64,000 bases of DNA from Blastomussa wellsi (Eukaryota > Cnidaria > Anthozoa > Scleractinia > Plerogyridae), in contig OX393563.1 in assembly GCA_947652115.1 (NCBI GenBank), forward strand, positions 10,216,861-10,280,860. Reading direction: 5' to 3'. The notes under the pieces are model-generated. The model was not told the origin of the DNA. It made no database searches and saw only the letters and a program-made list of their open reading frames with translations. The position numbers and the translations under genes are program-made. Shown here in pieces: positions 37,701 through 49,209 of the stretch (position 1 is the first letter of the stretch; each line of letters begins with the position of its first letter).

Positions 37701-39667
37701 TTATTCCATGAGCCCACGTTGGATATGAAGTGATAAAATAACCAACGAGCGCGTAGCGCGAGTTGGTTATAATCACTTCATATCCAACAAGGGCGAATGG
37801 AATAATTGTTTTCGTAAATTCTCAAACCAGGTTTTGCCGCCGATTTTTATTTCCACAATTTTACAAAGCGTCCGGAAAGAGCATACAACTTCCGGTCACA
37901 TGCACTATTTTCCATATGACGTAAAACTCCGACTATTGGCTCATAGTCGGAGTTTTTTAGCCAATCAAAAAGCTAGAAATGCAATAGTCGGAGCTGAGAA
38001 TATACTAAGGTGTGATAGCACGAGTGTAAAAACACAAAATATAGCATATCTCTGCACCTAACGATGCAATGCAATTGGAACTTTGCAAGCACATCGCACT
38101 CTAAGAAATACACCTCTTGATGTATATTTTGATGTTGCTATGGCAACAATTTTGGTTCCAGTCTCTTTCCTCTTTAAATCAAATATTACACGTTTGTGAC
38201 TGCATATGGCAAATGATTGATCCCATTTAAAGCGTGCTCAATGCCCATATTGCACTAGCTCTCCTAATTATCCTTTAGGAAGTGGACGATGTTTGCCCAA
38301 GATGGAATACAGGAATAATCATTCCTGTATATTAGAGATCTGGAACCGGATGTGTTGCCATAGCAACACCAAATCTGATGAATTTCTAAGGTTTTATCAT
38401 GCTCGCCAAGTTTCAATTTTATTGCATCATTACTTGCAGAGATATGCTATATTTTGTTTCTACACCAATATTATCACACCTTAGGACATCATCAGTACCT
38501 AATTTGCATAATTCGAAAATCTTGAATATCTCTGGAACGGGAGGACATATCACAAAAAGGAAAACGCCATTCTTCTTCATTTTTAAAGGCCTTTCAAATA
38601 AGCTTATTTTCCAATAGCTTGTTTTTTCATTTCATAGGCAGTTTAAGAAAACCGTGAACACCTGAAATGTTCCCGGAATGTTGATTATGTAGTGGCCTGT
38701 GAACAGGCCCCCAACCCACCCCCCGTCTTGCCGGAGCCTGCTCGCAGGCTAATGCGAACAAACCTCAAAACCACAAACAAATTACTGTTGCTGTTTGCGG
38801 TTTAGTCTTATCACACCTAATTGGCTTTTCCTTACATGTATAATACGATAACATTCCATAAATATTTCTGATGTTCCCAGTTTTCTTAGTTTCACAGTAA
38901 TAATGTTTCTGGGTACCATTTATTGTTCATTGTTTTGACATCAAGTGAATTAAGATAAGGCAGTAACCTACTCTACTTTTCATAAAAAGGTCTAGACTTT
39001 GCACTCTTGCAACAGAGTGGTGTTATCACTGCAGCCACATCAGGGGTCCACATTGACCGTATACATATTTCTTATTTTTCGGGCAATGAACGTGCCATTA
39101 TTATACAAATTGTGTCAGTTTATTTGTTTAGACTTTCAACGTGGCTGCCTTTACAAACAGCGTCCTAATGAAAAATCATTCACGATCTGCACATAACGGG
39201 GGAATAACAACAAAGTAATTTTTTGTGTTGTATTCATTATGCAAAAAGATTTTCTACTAACCATTATTTTTCACACCTCTACAACACCTCAGGAGTGATT
39301 AAGTTTATAATTAATGAGCTGCTATCAATGCTTTTCAGATTTAGCACACAATAAAAAAAATAAACTATCGTGAATGTAGAGAGATCTGTAAATACCAGAA
39401 TTACTACATGTTAACCTTGATGCGATGTTTTCTAAACATTTATTGAAACTTACCCATACATGGACAATAGATAATGTATCCTATGGGATGACCGGTCGAG
39501 TTAGGAGAAAATGAGATCGGCTCTTGTTGTCCTGGCACATCAAACGCGATTTTCTCGTCTAGATCGCCTACATGGTCTATAGCATGACAAAAAGGTAAAA
39601 TTCCTAACAGTGGTAGAAAAATTGAGATCCAACAACATAAATACGCCAATTTTTGCTTCTCACGCAT
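31799..39667 (-). CDS. POFUT1: GDP-fucose protein O-fucosyltransferase 1
   Basis: Seven exons in transcription order: 39667-39454, 37240-37122, 35963-35840, 35510-35345, 34183-33988, 32961-32725 and 31981-31799. They join in phase to 412 residues (human 388). POFUT1 adds O-fucose to EGF repeats of Notch and other proteins in the ER. Residues 1-29 look like a signal peptide ([20 protein letters not shown]). Then come [20 protein letters not shown], the GDP-fucose site region, [10 protein letters not shown] with its conserved N-glycosylation sequon, [32 protein letters not shown] with the catalytic-region Arg, FVATDNDP, and [16 protein letters not shown]. The C-terminus is KDEK rather than a KDEL-, RDEF- or HEEL-type retrieval signal. 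Introns contain TTAA elements and a Penelope fragment. Confidence 0.95.
32165..32470 (+). repeat. Diverged SINE-like fragment and poly-G in POFUT1 intron 6
   Basis: Words such as TGGACTAGTATCCCTTCTAA, GGAGTAGAAATACTCC and GTGCACAAATAGG recall the SINE body at 16440, now in the plus orientation and heavily diverged. A G run is at 32368-32381. Confidence 0.45.
33011..33437. mobile_element. Near-complete foldback TTAA element in POFUT1 intron 5
   Basis: Arms of about 190 bp, beginning AGTGCACCTAACACCAAAAT and ending with its near complement ATTTTGGTGTTGGGTGCACT. Inner arms share TTGATTTGACATCACAAA and the complementary TTTGTGACGTCAAATCAA. TTAA flanks both ends (33007-33010, 33438-33441). It lies only 49 bases upstream of the exon 6 acceptor. 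Confidence 0.85.
36040..36770 (-). mobile_element. Penelope-like retroelement fragment with GIY-YIG endonuclease
   Basis: A 139-codon frame (36736-36317) contains [11 protein letters not shown], then [20 protein letters not shown] and KDRFNEHR, the GIY-YIG endonuclease core of Penelope-like elements. It continues through a HF-type [20 protein letters not shown]. After a frameshift the usual ending [12 protein letters not shown] follows (about 36300-36260). Downstream at 36086-36052 is the tail CCTGAAGAAGGCTGGTCTG...GAAATATTG with a hammerhead-like core. It is 5' truncated and sits in POFUT1 intron 2, same strand as the gene. Confidence 0.85.
37532..38642. mobile_element. TTAA-flanked element with long terminal repeats inverted
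   Basis: About 150-bp inverted arms start AGTGCCTATGAAATGAAAAA (left) and ACTGCCTATGAAATGAAAAA (right, complement). They share TTTGAAAGGCCTTTAAAAAT and ATATTCAAGATTTTCGAATT. TTAA flanks both ends (37528-37531, 38643-38646). The interior holds a second palindrome at 37696-37810. In POFUT1 intron 1. No transposase seen. Confidence 0.8.
37696..37810. repeat. Perfect-ended hairpin nested in the TTAA element
   Basis: Begins AACAATTATTCCAT and ends ATGGAATAATTGTT. Inner arms TTGGATATGAAGTGAT and ATCACTTCATATCCAA meet at CAACGAGCGCGTAGCGCGAG. It looks like an independent MITE that landed in the larger element. Confidence 0.75.
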
Positions 39668-40948
39668 TTTACAGAACTGTGCTACTCGACGACTGTAGTG
39701 TACGGCTTACACGACCATACGGACGTTCGACACGTGACCGCTGGCTACCATATCCCGCGGTCCATCCTGAACTGTTCCACTCCTGACGGAATCGTTTCGA
39801 AGCCGACAATGAATAAAGGGCGAAATCATAATACAGGCACATTTCAGTTATTCGAGATTTCTGTTTCTCTGTTATGGTCAAACTGGCGTTGGCCGTATGT
39901 TATAGATTGAATCATATTAATGACATAACTCGTAAGAGAGGAAGGATATACATAAATGCGAGATAGAAAAAAATGTCGGATGCATATTGTGCAGCATTAT
40001 TTCTAACCAGTAAAAGTATGGTCAGTTTGAGTGGTCAATGAAAAACTTTTGTAACGCTATTTAAAGAGTGTGAAAGGGTGGAACAGATTCCCAAATTTTT
40101 GCTGCGGAAAATTTTAAATGCAGATATACCATAATTGGTGTGTTTGATTTGCAGCATACCTGGTATTATTAAAACTAGCTATGGTATATTGCATTTCCTG
40201 AGTTTTGATTAGTTTAGAGGCGATGGTATATGAGCTCATATACCATTGACCTACAGATATGGTGGGTGTACGCGTAGAAGAATGCAATTTTCGCAGTGTT
40301 TGTACAATATTTTGCTTGGACTCGCTATCGATGTCTAAGGATTAACATGTCAAGCAGTTCGCAGTGGCAATCTTCAAAGCTTAATTACAAACAGGTGAAT
40401 AAAATTACGCTTAAAATTTCATCGCTCATTGCGTGTACACTTATAACTTATTTATTTTCACGACTTACATTAAGATTTCAGCTTACATAACTGGCAGGAT
40501 AATTGTTAATTATGCGAATGAATCTCTGATGCAGGTGTAGGAATATTCAATTGTACAGATTCTTAATTTTATACGTAAAGAGTGATATTTTTAGCTTGTA
40601 AATATTTTATACATTTCTTGTAAAGATGTTATACATTTATTATGCTTAGTGCAGATTTCATTTAACTTAGTTTTGTAAGCAGCAACCCAGCTGGCAACTC
40701 GGAAACCGTAGTTTAAGTATGGATAGATAAGGGTCTCATTTTGGTAACAAAACCATTCTACATTGCTTTTATTAAACGCTCTTTAAACGGAAGAACTGCG
40801 GGTGCCTTGAGGTTTTTGCTTTCTCAGCTCACTTAAGCTAACTGAAACAGCCTCAGCCTCGTTCCGAGCAGACAGTTCTTTCACCCATTCAACAGTGACC
40901 GCCAACCGGTTAGCTTAGTTGGTGCATACATACATACATTCTTACGTT
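39668..40948. other. Intergenic between POFUT1 and the dioxygenase gene
   Basis: Both neighbours are on the minus strand, so this holds the POFUT1 promoter near 39670-39800 and the dioxygenase 3' UTR near 40948. No other gene is seen. A short (CATA)n run ends at 40940. Confidence 0.6.
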
Positions 40949-43900
40949 CTAGCCATGAAACGGAATATTGAACTTTTTAGCGAGGACTCTCATGCACGAG
41001 TACATAATGTCCCAGTCCAGGTAGATTCCGCGGAGGAAGCGACTCCCTTGCCCAGTGACTGTAAATGCCGACCTGCCGTGTAGCACACGACTGTTGTTGA
41101 AGGAGATCATATCACCGGGTATCATTTTGTGCTCTATCTGATTGGTCGGGTCTCTTAACATTTTGCCTAGCATGAGATAAGCTTCGTAAAGTTGAACAGT
41201 TTCCTCTGGGGTGGCGGTGAGCATGATGGAGTCACGGACGTGGTTGTTGAAAGCAAATCGCACAATTTGGTTATTTTCATCCAACCTGTCATAAAAAGCG
41301 AGAACATAGCGATCAGTCCTACAAAATCGTTGGAGGGTGGGGCACAACTACTACAACTATCGTTGGAGGGTGAAGCACAAGCACTTATCCTGCGGCTTTG
41401 TCTTAGCTAAATGTTCAGGATACCTGGAATACCGTCACTGATTTCCCATTCGAAAACGGTCGATGCCAAATTTCTTTCGACACTTGGGTGAAAATCGCTG
41501 TAAACCACTAATGGAGCAAATCGTTCAAAAATATAGATATGTTCAGTTACATAGATGCATGCAATAACATACTTATTTGTAACTACTCCGGATCCCCAAA
41601 GGCAACAAAGGGGCTTTTTAGTCCCAAAAATAATAATATACCTTGATTAAGATAACTAGATTAAATGAAAAAAAGGCAGAATAAATTTCCCATCTGCCGT
41701 GCAAAAAAATTAATTATACAGATAATAGATAAATCGATGAGTTCCAAAGTATGGCTCCGAGACCGTTGCCTAGTAGCCAGTCGGCATGTCGGAATGTTGA
41801 GGTTCGTTGCTAGTAGCGATTTGGTAGCGAGTTTACGGTAACCATTAACAATTAAAATTACGAAGAAAATCTTCTGAACTCATGAATTAAAGAATCAAAC
41901 CTCTGATAGCAGATATCAACTTACTCAATTGTGTTGCGAGAAAATTTAGCGTCAAAATCTCCAAACGTGTCTTTCCCTACATCAACAAACTGGAATCGCG
42001 CCTTTGTCAGGAGATCAAACATTTCGGGATGTTTGTTTTGTAGCTGTTGTGAAACATGGAATCCATCCACGAACTGATTCGCGCCGCCAGTACCAGGGGC
42101 TTGCTCAATGCAGTGCAACATCTGAACCTAAAACAGATCAGGTTAATGTCAGAGGTGCAATCGGTAACGAAAAATATATATCTTAACTCGATCGTGGTTA
42201 TCTCTCCCTTGGTTTCAGTGATGCGGACCAAGTTGAGAACTTGCTTTGGGTAAATTCCCAAATTTATGGCAAAAGGATTCATCTTTTGAAAAATTTTGTC
42301 ACGTGATTAAGCCATTGACATTTTGTGGTCAGTTACGAGCTAACGGTCTGGCCCCAACTGTTCAAAACGTCATTTGCAACATGAAAATTTCCCTATCTTT
42401 CCACAAGCATCGCGTTTTATGACAGTTTTGCTCTGGCATGGGCAAAAGGCAAAGTTTTGGGGTGAAAAAGTGACTTCAGTCGTTAGGATTTTCGTTTTTC
42501 CAATTTTTTTCGCTTTACCTATGACTCCTTTTCTTATCGTTTTGCTGCAGTTATTGGCCTTCTACTGGGCTTGCCTTCACTGTCCAAAAATTCCCGAGAA
42601 AGCGACATCCAAACAGGAAATTCGTGCCATGGAGTAAATAAGGGTAGTTGAGGCAATTTTTCTTCCGAGTTTTCCACTTAAATTTTCAAGCATTTCCGTT
42701 TGTATTTTGTGCTCAATTGACTGTCACTCTGATCTGGGTATCATTGGAGAGAACCTTACCTCCTTTAGAGTTTGAGTACAAGTGGGCTCCTGTCAAATGA
42801 CGTCAGAAGGCGCCCATGGGTTGATATGGTAGCTATAGCCTTGTATTAAACTGTCATGAAACACTCCGGATATTTGACAACACTTACGAAATGTAGAAAA
42901 CGCTAGCCTAGGGGTGGCTCGTATTCAATTCTCATCGTGTTTAAGACATTTTAACTTCTTTATTTGATTAATAGGCAGCAACTTACCCCCGGTATGTAGT
43001 CATAATATGGTAAGTCGATGTGCAACGGCAGGAAGTTTGAAGTGTAAGCTAAGTTGTTGGCATCGTACTTCGTCTTCACATCAAAATGATGACTGAAAAG
43101 GAAAAAATAGCCACTTCAGATTTACTATCCTTAGCCTGTGAACAGGCGCTTTGGTGAAAATGGGGCGAAGAGAAAGCAGGAAAGGGGAGGGGGGAGATGA
43201 CGGAAGTGGGAAGGGGAAGGGGAGGGGAGAGCCTGTTGACAAAATGGAAGCGTGCGATGTATGGTCATGTATGACAGCAAAATGCAAAATAGTGCAAGAG
43301 TTCATGCCCCCATCATGCTAATTTTTTTTGTTTTGTAAGTTCCAAGGTCAAATTGAACTGATTGTGTGACAAGTCGCCCGGAAGCAGGCTCTGGAGGGTA
43401 CATATTGCGAAACAAAATTTTACATTGAAGGCAGTAACATCCACTTACCCATAATGAGTAGTCTTAGAATGTCCGACTCTATCACACAGTTTTTCTGCTT
43501 GTCCGACCTCCTGAGGAGTATTTGTAACTAGAGCGATACCTACACCATGCAAAGAGTTCAGCCACTCAAACAAGGCCCGGTCATCCTCCATAAGTTCCTG
43601 AAAATCGCTCTTCGGAATCTTGTCTTGCAGTCTTTCAGCGTTCCAAAACTCAACCCCTTCTCTGTTGAGAGTCGGTCTTTCACTGCTCAAGCCTTCGCTG
43701 TCGCTAATTCGTCGCGAGTGAATCAAATATACTGACGTGACCATCGGGCCATGTTATGACAATCTGTTCGCCATCCCCCGCAACCTCGTATGTCTCCGGC
43801 AAGATGTTGGGATCTAATTTGCCGACGGTGTCAAAAGAACGCTGTAAAGAAGATTCGTGAAAGCACTCCGGACATCGGCAGCTATCGCGAAGATACATAA

Positions 43901-44096
43901 ACGGGTAACGATTCACCGAGTTGTTTTTCCATGTCACATGCAGCATTCCATTTTCGCTCCTTTTTTCGATTTTTTGCACAAGAAATCGAGACACCGGAGA
44001 TGCTGCAGTCGCCCCTCCTGTGTTTGAAAACTGACTTAAAAATCGCGGCCGGGTGATGAATTGAGCCTTGCAAAGTTGCCTCACGTGAGAGAACAT
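40949..44096 (-). CDS. BBOX1: Gamma-butyrobetaine dioxygenase-like 2-oxoglutarate/Fe(II) oxygenase (frameshifted exon 1)
   Basis: Exons 44096-43449, 43092-42987, 42127-41925 and 41285-40949. The family makes L-carnitine (BBOX1) or hydroxylates trimethyllysine (TMLHE). Seen: an N-terminal zinc-binding RDSCRCPECF with partner His in WPDGH, iron ligands HID in LPLHIDLPYY, distal His in NSRVLHGR, and the 2-oxoglutarate Arg region FLRGIYLDWD. LLHCIEQ-like MLHCIEQAPGTGG and FAFNNHVRDS favour BBOX1 over TMLHE. The summed coding length is 1294, one base too many. The frame reading WPDGHVSIFDS hits TAG at 43706-43704, while the continuation (SDSEGLSSERPTLNREG) is in the +1 frame. One extra base near 43704-43740 explains it: an assembly error or a recent lesion. 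The Arg-rich, acid-free start (MFSHVRQLCKAQFITRPRF) resembles a mitochondrial presequence. Confidence 0.85.
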
Positions 44097-44689
44097 GGTT
44101 TATTCCGCGAAAAAAAATCGTGACGTCTCCAGTCAAAGACCCTCAATCGCCCAAGATTCTTCGCGCACTGATAGACCTGCATAGATTGTCACGTGGACTT
44201 TGCTACAGATAAGGACCGGGGATCAATGACTACTGTCACCGTGGCCGATAAACTGTTGTTGCTAACACTGCGAAATTGAACGATTTATAATATGTCAAGA
44301 GTCTCGAGTCTAGAGGTAGAGGCAGCGTGTGTGTGCCGCGGGCGACCTGCACCGTCTGGGAATCAGGCTTGTCTGGAGGCCGCAAGGTCACATAAGAAAA
44401 ATAAATAAGTAATCACCTAAATCACATCTTCGATTGCCGTGTTGCCAGTACCATATCCCGACCCATGCTTGATAATTAGATAGGGCTGAAGTCCGTCTAG
44501 CGACTAAGATAGGCATGAGTCGGGGTGTGGTACAGGGTGGGTGGGAGGGACTAACTGCGATCTAAAAAGTAGCGAGTTCTGGTATATATAGGGCAACCAC
44601 CAATCTACCACCTAGCCCCTGTAGGCTGTACTAGCGAGAGTGAGGTATCACGTGAGTGGTATCTAATTTATCTGTACGCATGGGTTAGG
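44097..44689. other. 5' region of the dioxygenase gene and unassigned repeat DNA
   Basis: No gene is seen. 44400-44689 has moderately complex, non-coding sequence that reads like a dispersed repeat, but I have no second full copy in the window. Confidence 0.4.
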
Positions 44690-44993
44690 ACAGCATGGTT
44701 CTCCTGGTTCACACCCGACTAGTATGCGGGGGGCCCGTGGACTCAAATCCCACTCGGGGCAAATTTTCTTTCAAACCTTTATTCGATTTAATATGATTAT
44801 TTGAGGTGTAATCCAGGTCGAATTGGAATTTGGAAATTTTAGTTTTTGGGGAGTAATGAAAACCGGAGAACCCGGAGAAAAACCCTCGGTGCGAGGCGAA
44901 AACCAAAATCAAACTCAACCCACACTCCCATTCCGACCTCACATACCCAAATCTGAACTTACACACTTCTCGTATTCTCGGTTCACAAAGAAT
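44690..44993 (-). repeat. Repeat related to the SINE family at 15793
   Basis: On the minus strand GAGGGTTTTTCTCCGGGTTC and TCTCCGGTTTTCATTACTCC match the body of the 15793 SINE. The flanks differ and no intact A/B boxes are seen, so it is a fragment or a composite repeat. Confidence 0.55.
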
Positions 44994-45457
44994 CCCAGGG
45001 GGAGTACTCGCATTATACATGCCGGGGGGTTCCGACGTATTTTTTTGGGTTGAAAATTTACACGCTCGGTATTTTTTTAGGTCAAGAGATCTGTCACGTA
45101 TTTTTTGGGTCCTAAAAAGATAGCGTATTTTTTGGGTCACATCTTAGAGCGAAATTTTTGTTGCGATTGGTGGATCAGAAAAAATATTTATTCGAATTTT
45201 CAGCAACGTTCAAAATCATGCATTAGAAGAGTCTGATTGAATAAATCCGTAGCCTAGTCTAGTCTTGTATTTGGAGGGGAGGAAATTTTGATGCCAGGCT
45301 CGTGTATTTTTGGGGGTTTGCAATATGTAGCCTGTGTACAGCCGCCCCTCACCTCCGATTTTTTTGAGGTGAGGGGCGGCTGTACACAGGCTAGCAATAT
45401 GAAGCTCCGTCGGATTCCCCCGTCATGTATAATGCAAGTACCCCCTCCCCCTGGGGG
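44994..45457. mobile_element. Inverted-repeat element with T-rich TTTTTTGGGTC repeats
   Basis: Left end CCCAGGGGGAGTACTCGCAT and right end ATGCAAGTACCCCCTCCCCC are inverted, followed inside by TATACATGCCGGGGG and its complement. Inside are four TATTTTTT(G)GGTC-type units. It contains the small MITE at 45328-45393. Confidence 0.65.
45328..45393. mobile_element. 66-bp palindromic MITE with 8-bp target duplication
   Basis: TAGCCTGTGTACAGCCGCCC at the left is inverted at the right, the arms (29 bases) separated by CGATTTTTTT. Identical GCAATATG flanks (45320-45327, 45394-45401). Eight-base duplications fit hAT-type transposition; the superfamily is inferred. Nested in the element at 44994. Confidence 0.85.
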
Positions 45458-46007
45458 TTTCGGACTGTAGCAAACATTAAAAGAGAAAAATAAAACGTTT
45501 CTGAACATTTTACAAAAGATTTTAAAGCTGAGCTCTTTTAACTCCTCAAAACTGTAGTTAGCCTAACATGCGATCAGGCGATCTTTGTATTTTTTGACGC
45601 CTGATCGCAGGTTATAGTAAGCCACCTTAAAAGGTTCGAAATATTTTACATAGTGCAATTTCTTTTGTTGTTGCCCTGAGGCTTGTATCGCAGATGTCGG
45701 CAGGCGAACCCGAGGAGGATATTCTTTTTGTTTTGACGCATTTGATTGACATCTTAAGGTTGTTGACATGGAACGTTTTTGCGGCAGCTGTTGAAGGTTT
45801 TGATGTTTTTGTTCTTTTTATGCATATACGGTATTCCTCTTTTTATCACCGCTCTTTTAGTCTTCATATCGCCTTTGATATCTAACGGACTTCTCACTGT
45901 AACGTTATAAAACGACGGTAGCAAGCTCGACTCTCTTTAAGTGATCAGTTGAAGTCGCGGTTTTCAATTTCATCCACAAAGTCATTAGTAGCAGCAATTA
46001 CTATAAA

Positions 46008-49002
46008 ATGGTGAGTACCGAAATTACATTATCAGACTTATACGAGTTCAATATTGCAAACAAAACCTTTTTCCGATCATTCACATAAACTTCACATACG
46101 TCTGTTTTATCTTATGCTCTAGGGACTGATCGTTTTTTACGTCCCACGGGGGGCCAGTGGTTTCTGAAGAAGTGTGGTGTTTCAAAACCGTACCCCCAAA
46201 AAATAACCCCCCCCCCCCCCCTTCGCAATTCTAATTTTTAAAATGTTGAAACGCATAAACGGTCAGCTAAACGGTGAATCCAATTTTTAATTTTTACAAA
46301 CTTAACCAAGATACTGTTATTTTCATAGTAAGAAAACGTTAGTAAAGTCTTCGCATTCAATCTCTTCGATCTCTTGGTGTTTCCTCAGTTCTAAAGGACC
46401 TAAAGGAAGTTCACACTGAATCGTTTTGTTGCGTTGGTAACCGCAACATTTAATTTTTAAGTAGCAATTTTTCATTTTTTAGTCATCGCATGTACACATG
46501 GTGTAAGGTCAGAAAAGCGAATAATTATTTGTACGATTTGTCCTCACAATACCTAAACATCACGCTTTTGTAATGTTCACCTGCCGTCTCACACAGCTTG
46601 GATAAAACACAGCCGAACAAACCCGCTGTTCTCGGAGGCTCGAACAGAAAAAAAATACAAAAAGAAGATCGTCAGCTGGTTGACACGCGCGTTGCCACAA
46701 CTACCAAATGAATTCAACTTTGGAAACGCAAATTTATTACATTTCAGACTTGTGAAAGGTTTATGGCAATGAAAAACACTTAACTAAAAGTTGAATCAAT
46801 ATGACAGCAAAGGGAAAATAAATAGTAGTGGCTTCATGCATTTGTCGACCTCTAGTCGGTCGTCATAGAAATGACACAGGTCTTTACTTTCTCTCGCCAT
46901 CCGTCAAAACTAGGAAATTTCTAAAAAACAGAAACGTAAAAGTAAAGCATCTGTCTGCTTCGATTCATTCCTGAGCAAAAGTCAGTTATTAATAGAAGTT
47001 GACTGAAGTGACCGGGAAGTATTGCTGCTACCCAAGGATGGGACTGACAGTCCAGAGCAGGCTCTCCCCTCCAACCTCCCCCTCATGCAGCATCTTGTCA
47101 TGTTGTCCTCCTACACCGAGAGGCACAATTAAGTGTCAGTTTCCTATGATGAAATCAAAACTAAGAGCAAATTCGAACAGATAACTGTTCGCAGGAGATC
47201 AGGCAGGGCCGTCCATTCCAGCGGCGAGGCCGCAAGGGTTTTTGATGAGGTTTCGAGTTCAAAATTTCACTCGCTGCTCCGACGCTTACAATTCCGCGAT
47301 GGCGGCTCCGCCGCAGTGAATTTCGCGCGCCCGTTTATCCATCAGTTGTGCATCCTGAAGGACAGAGGGTGGGGAGTCAAATTCCCAAAGTGGCGGGAAC
47401 AGGGAGACAAAGGGAGAAATTTTGCAACGTTGCGTAATCGTTCGTGATAGAGAAAGCACTGAAGTGGCAGGGACACTTCAGGAGGGGGCTGGAACTGTGG
47501 GTTCCCAGGGGTACGGGGTACATTCTGTCCCCGTTCCCTCGGTGAACTCAACAGGTTAAAATTATCTAGATGAGCCTTCAATGTTTCCCTGTTTATAGGT
47601 TTAGCGAACAAGACTTAAGCACTGGCCCTTAGCTAACGGCTTTTCATACAACACTTTATTAGGCGTTTCATGCGAGTACAGAAGGAATTCTCTTATTCCA
47701 GAATTGGAGACTTGATTCAACAACGGGTATGTTTTAGTTTCATTCTTTACATGAACATGAACACACTGAGATACCTAGACAAGATATACGAGGGCTGTGC
47801 TAGACTAGCTAGTGTACAGGATAACCGTCACATGATACAAAACTAATTTCTGTGAGTTCTCACGCACGGTCCCAAACATGCCAGTTGTCTACAATTTAGG
47901 GTCATCTAGGTGCATTGAGGTTTGTAGTATGGAATTAGACGTAGAAAGTAGAAGTCATCAATTGGCTTTCCTTAAAACCGTGAGGAGAGTGTCTGGTACC
48001 TCTGTTACCAAGTGTATGTGGGTAGCACCCGAGGTACATCAAACGTAAATGGCGGAGTGACTCAATTAGAACTGATCAGAAATATGTAGTATTTTGCCAA
48101 ATTGAGGAAGTGACTTTCCTGTCTTTTGTTTCAGTCGTCTTTGGGGCCTGTTTGTCGACATTTTTTATCACTGCTTTATATGAAGGCCTCAAAATATTCA
48201 GGCAATGGCTGGTTTCCAGATCTCTCCGTTTCATAATCAAGGACTTAATGTGGCAATCAAAATCTACAAGTGAAGACGCCGAAGACACCTCTAGCTACAG
48301 AGAGGCCCTGCAACAACGTGTTGTGAGATTCCCTAGACCGAGGTGAATATGATTTTCAGTACGTATTAATTCCTCTTTGACCAATCTCTTTACTGATTAG
48401 TTTAAAGTATTTTCTGGATCGATAGCAGATGGATTTTCGACGGCATGAAAATAACATCCTGTAACCAGTCTACGTCCCCCATGCTACCACTGTTCCTCTA
48501 ATAGAAATGCAAATGTTTAAGAAAGGACAAATATTGTTTGTGCACTGCTGACTATTATTTGGTATACTCTGACGTCGCATGGAAGTCTTAAAGGAGAGGC
48601 GATCTAGGAACGAGTTCTTTCTGTTATGCACATCAAACGAAGGCAGAGCCCTAGCTTATCAGCAGAGCACTACCGCCGCGAGGCGAAAATATATAACAGA
48701 ATAAATTACTCAGTTTACTTTATCACGTTCACTGTTTGAATTTTCTCAGCAGGAGGTGGAACAGTAAAATAATCCACATTTTACAAACGCTTCTTCACGT
48801 GCTGCAGGTGATTGTGGGATACGTGTTGATGTTGATAGTGATGACGTATAACATCTGGCTTGGGGTCGCGGTGCTTGCTGGGGCGGGAGTGGGACATTTG
48901 GTCTTCTCCGCAGTATTCCCGGATAACGTGAGGCTTCAAAGGTGCAATGACAAAGCTTTGGACTTGGGAAATCTTTCTTGTCAAAGTAACCGTGTGTTAT
49001 GA
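46008..49002 (+). CDS. Copper transporter, SLC31A2/CTR2-like
   Basis: Coding exons 46008-46010 (ATG only), 47663-47726, 48135-48342 and 48750-49002, giving 175 residues. CTR proteins are homotrimeric membrane channels for Cu(I). Seen: a short N-terminus ([16 protein letters not shown]) like vertebrate CTR2 (MAMHFIF...LLF..W) and lacking the His/Met-rich copper-gathering domain. Then TM1 [20 protein letters not shown], a cytosolic loop, TM2 with the MLIVM (MxxxM) filter motif, and TM3 with GAGVG (GxxxG). The C-terminus is extended and lacks the HCH motif of CTR1. The start codon is the last three bases of exon 1. The last exon has a CAGCAG tandem acceptor (48747-48752), and AATAAA follows one base after the stop (49004-49009). 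Convergent with a CTR1-like gene at 53473-58489. Confidence 0.88.
46201..46222. repeat. Poly-C tract
   Basis: A C run in CTR2-like intron 1, next to a degenerate repeat rich in CCCCC words. Confidence 0.85.
47010..47115 (-). repeat. SINE fragment in CTR2-like intron 1
   Basis: GGAAGTATTGCTGCTACCC and GATGGGACTGACAGTCCA resemble the body of the 16440-type SINE, diverged and truncated. Confidence 0.4.
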
Positions 49003-49209
49003 CAATAAAAAGAGATAAATAAAGGAAATGGAATTTGGTGTCATTGTATTCTGGCCGTTCTTGGCGTGGTAAATATAAACTGCTTACAAAGGCCAATGAA
49101 ATGCTTATTTTCCCTTTTGGAGCTGTTTCAGACGTTGCATGCAAACACGAGCAAAATGCGAAGAAATACTTTCTAGAAATGAAACTTACCAGCACCATGA
49201 ATTTTTCCA

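Noticed and set aside
37922..37958. Hairpin AAACTCCGACTATTGG...ATAGTCGGAGTTTTTT resembling a bacterial terminator
   Set aside because: It lies inside a TTAA-flanked transposon in a eukaryotic intron; just part of the element's palindromes.
41424..41497. A 74-bp open stretch with good AG and GT borders in the dioxygenase intron
   Set aside because: Direct joining of 41925 to 41285 gives the family-consistent IELDENNQIV. Including this piece shifts the frame and has no counterpart in the family.
44695..44765. tRNA-like block ending GGACTCAAATCCCACT
   Set aside because: No consistent acceptor stem or anticodon loop; continuous with repeat sequence.
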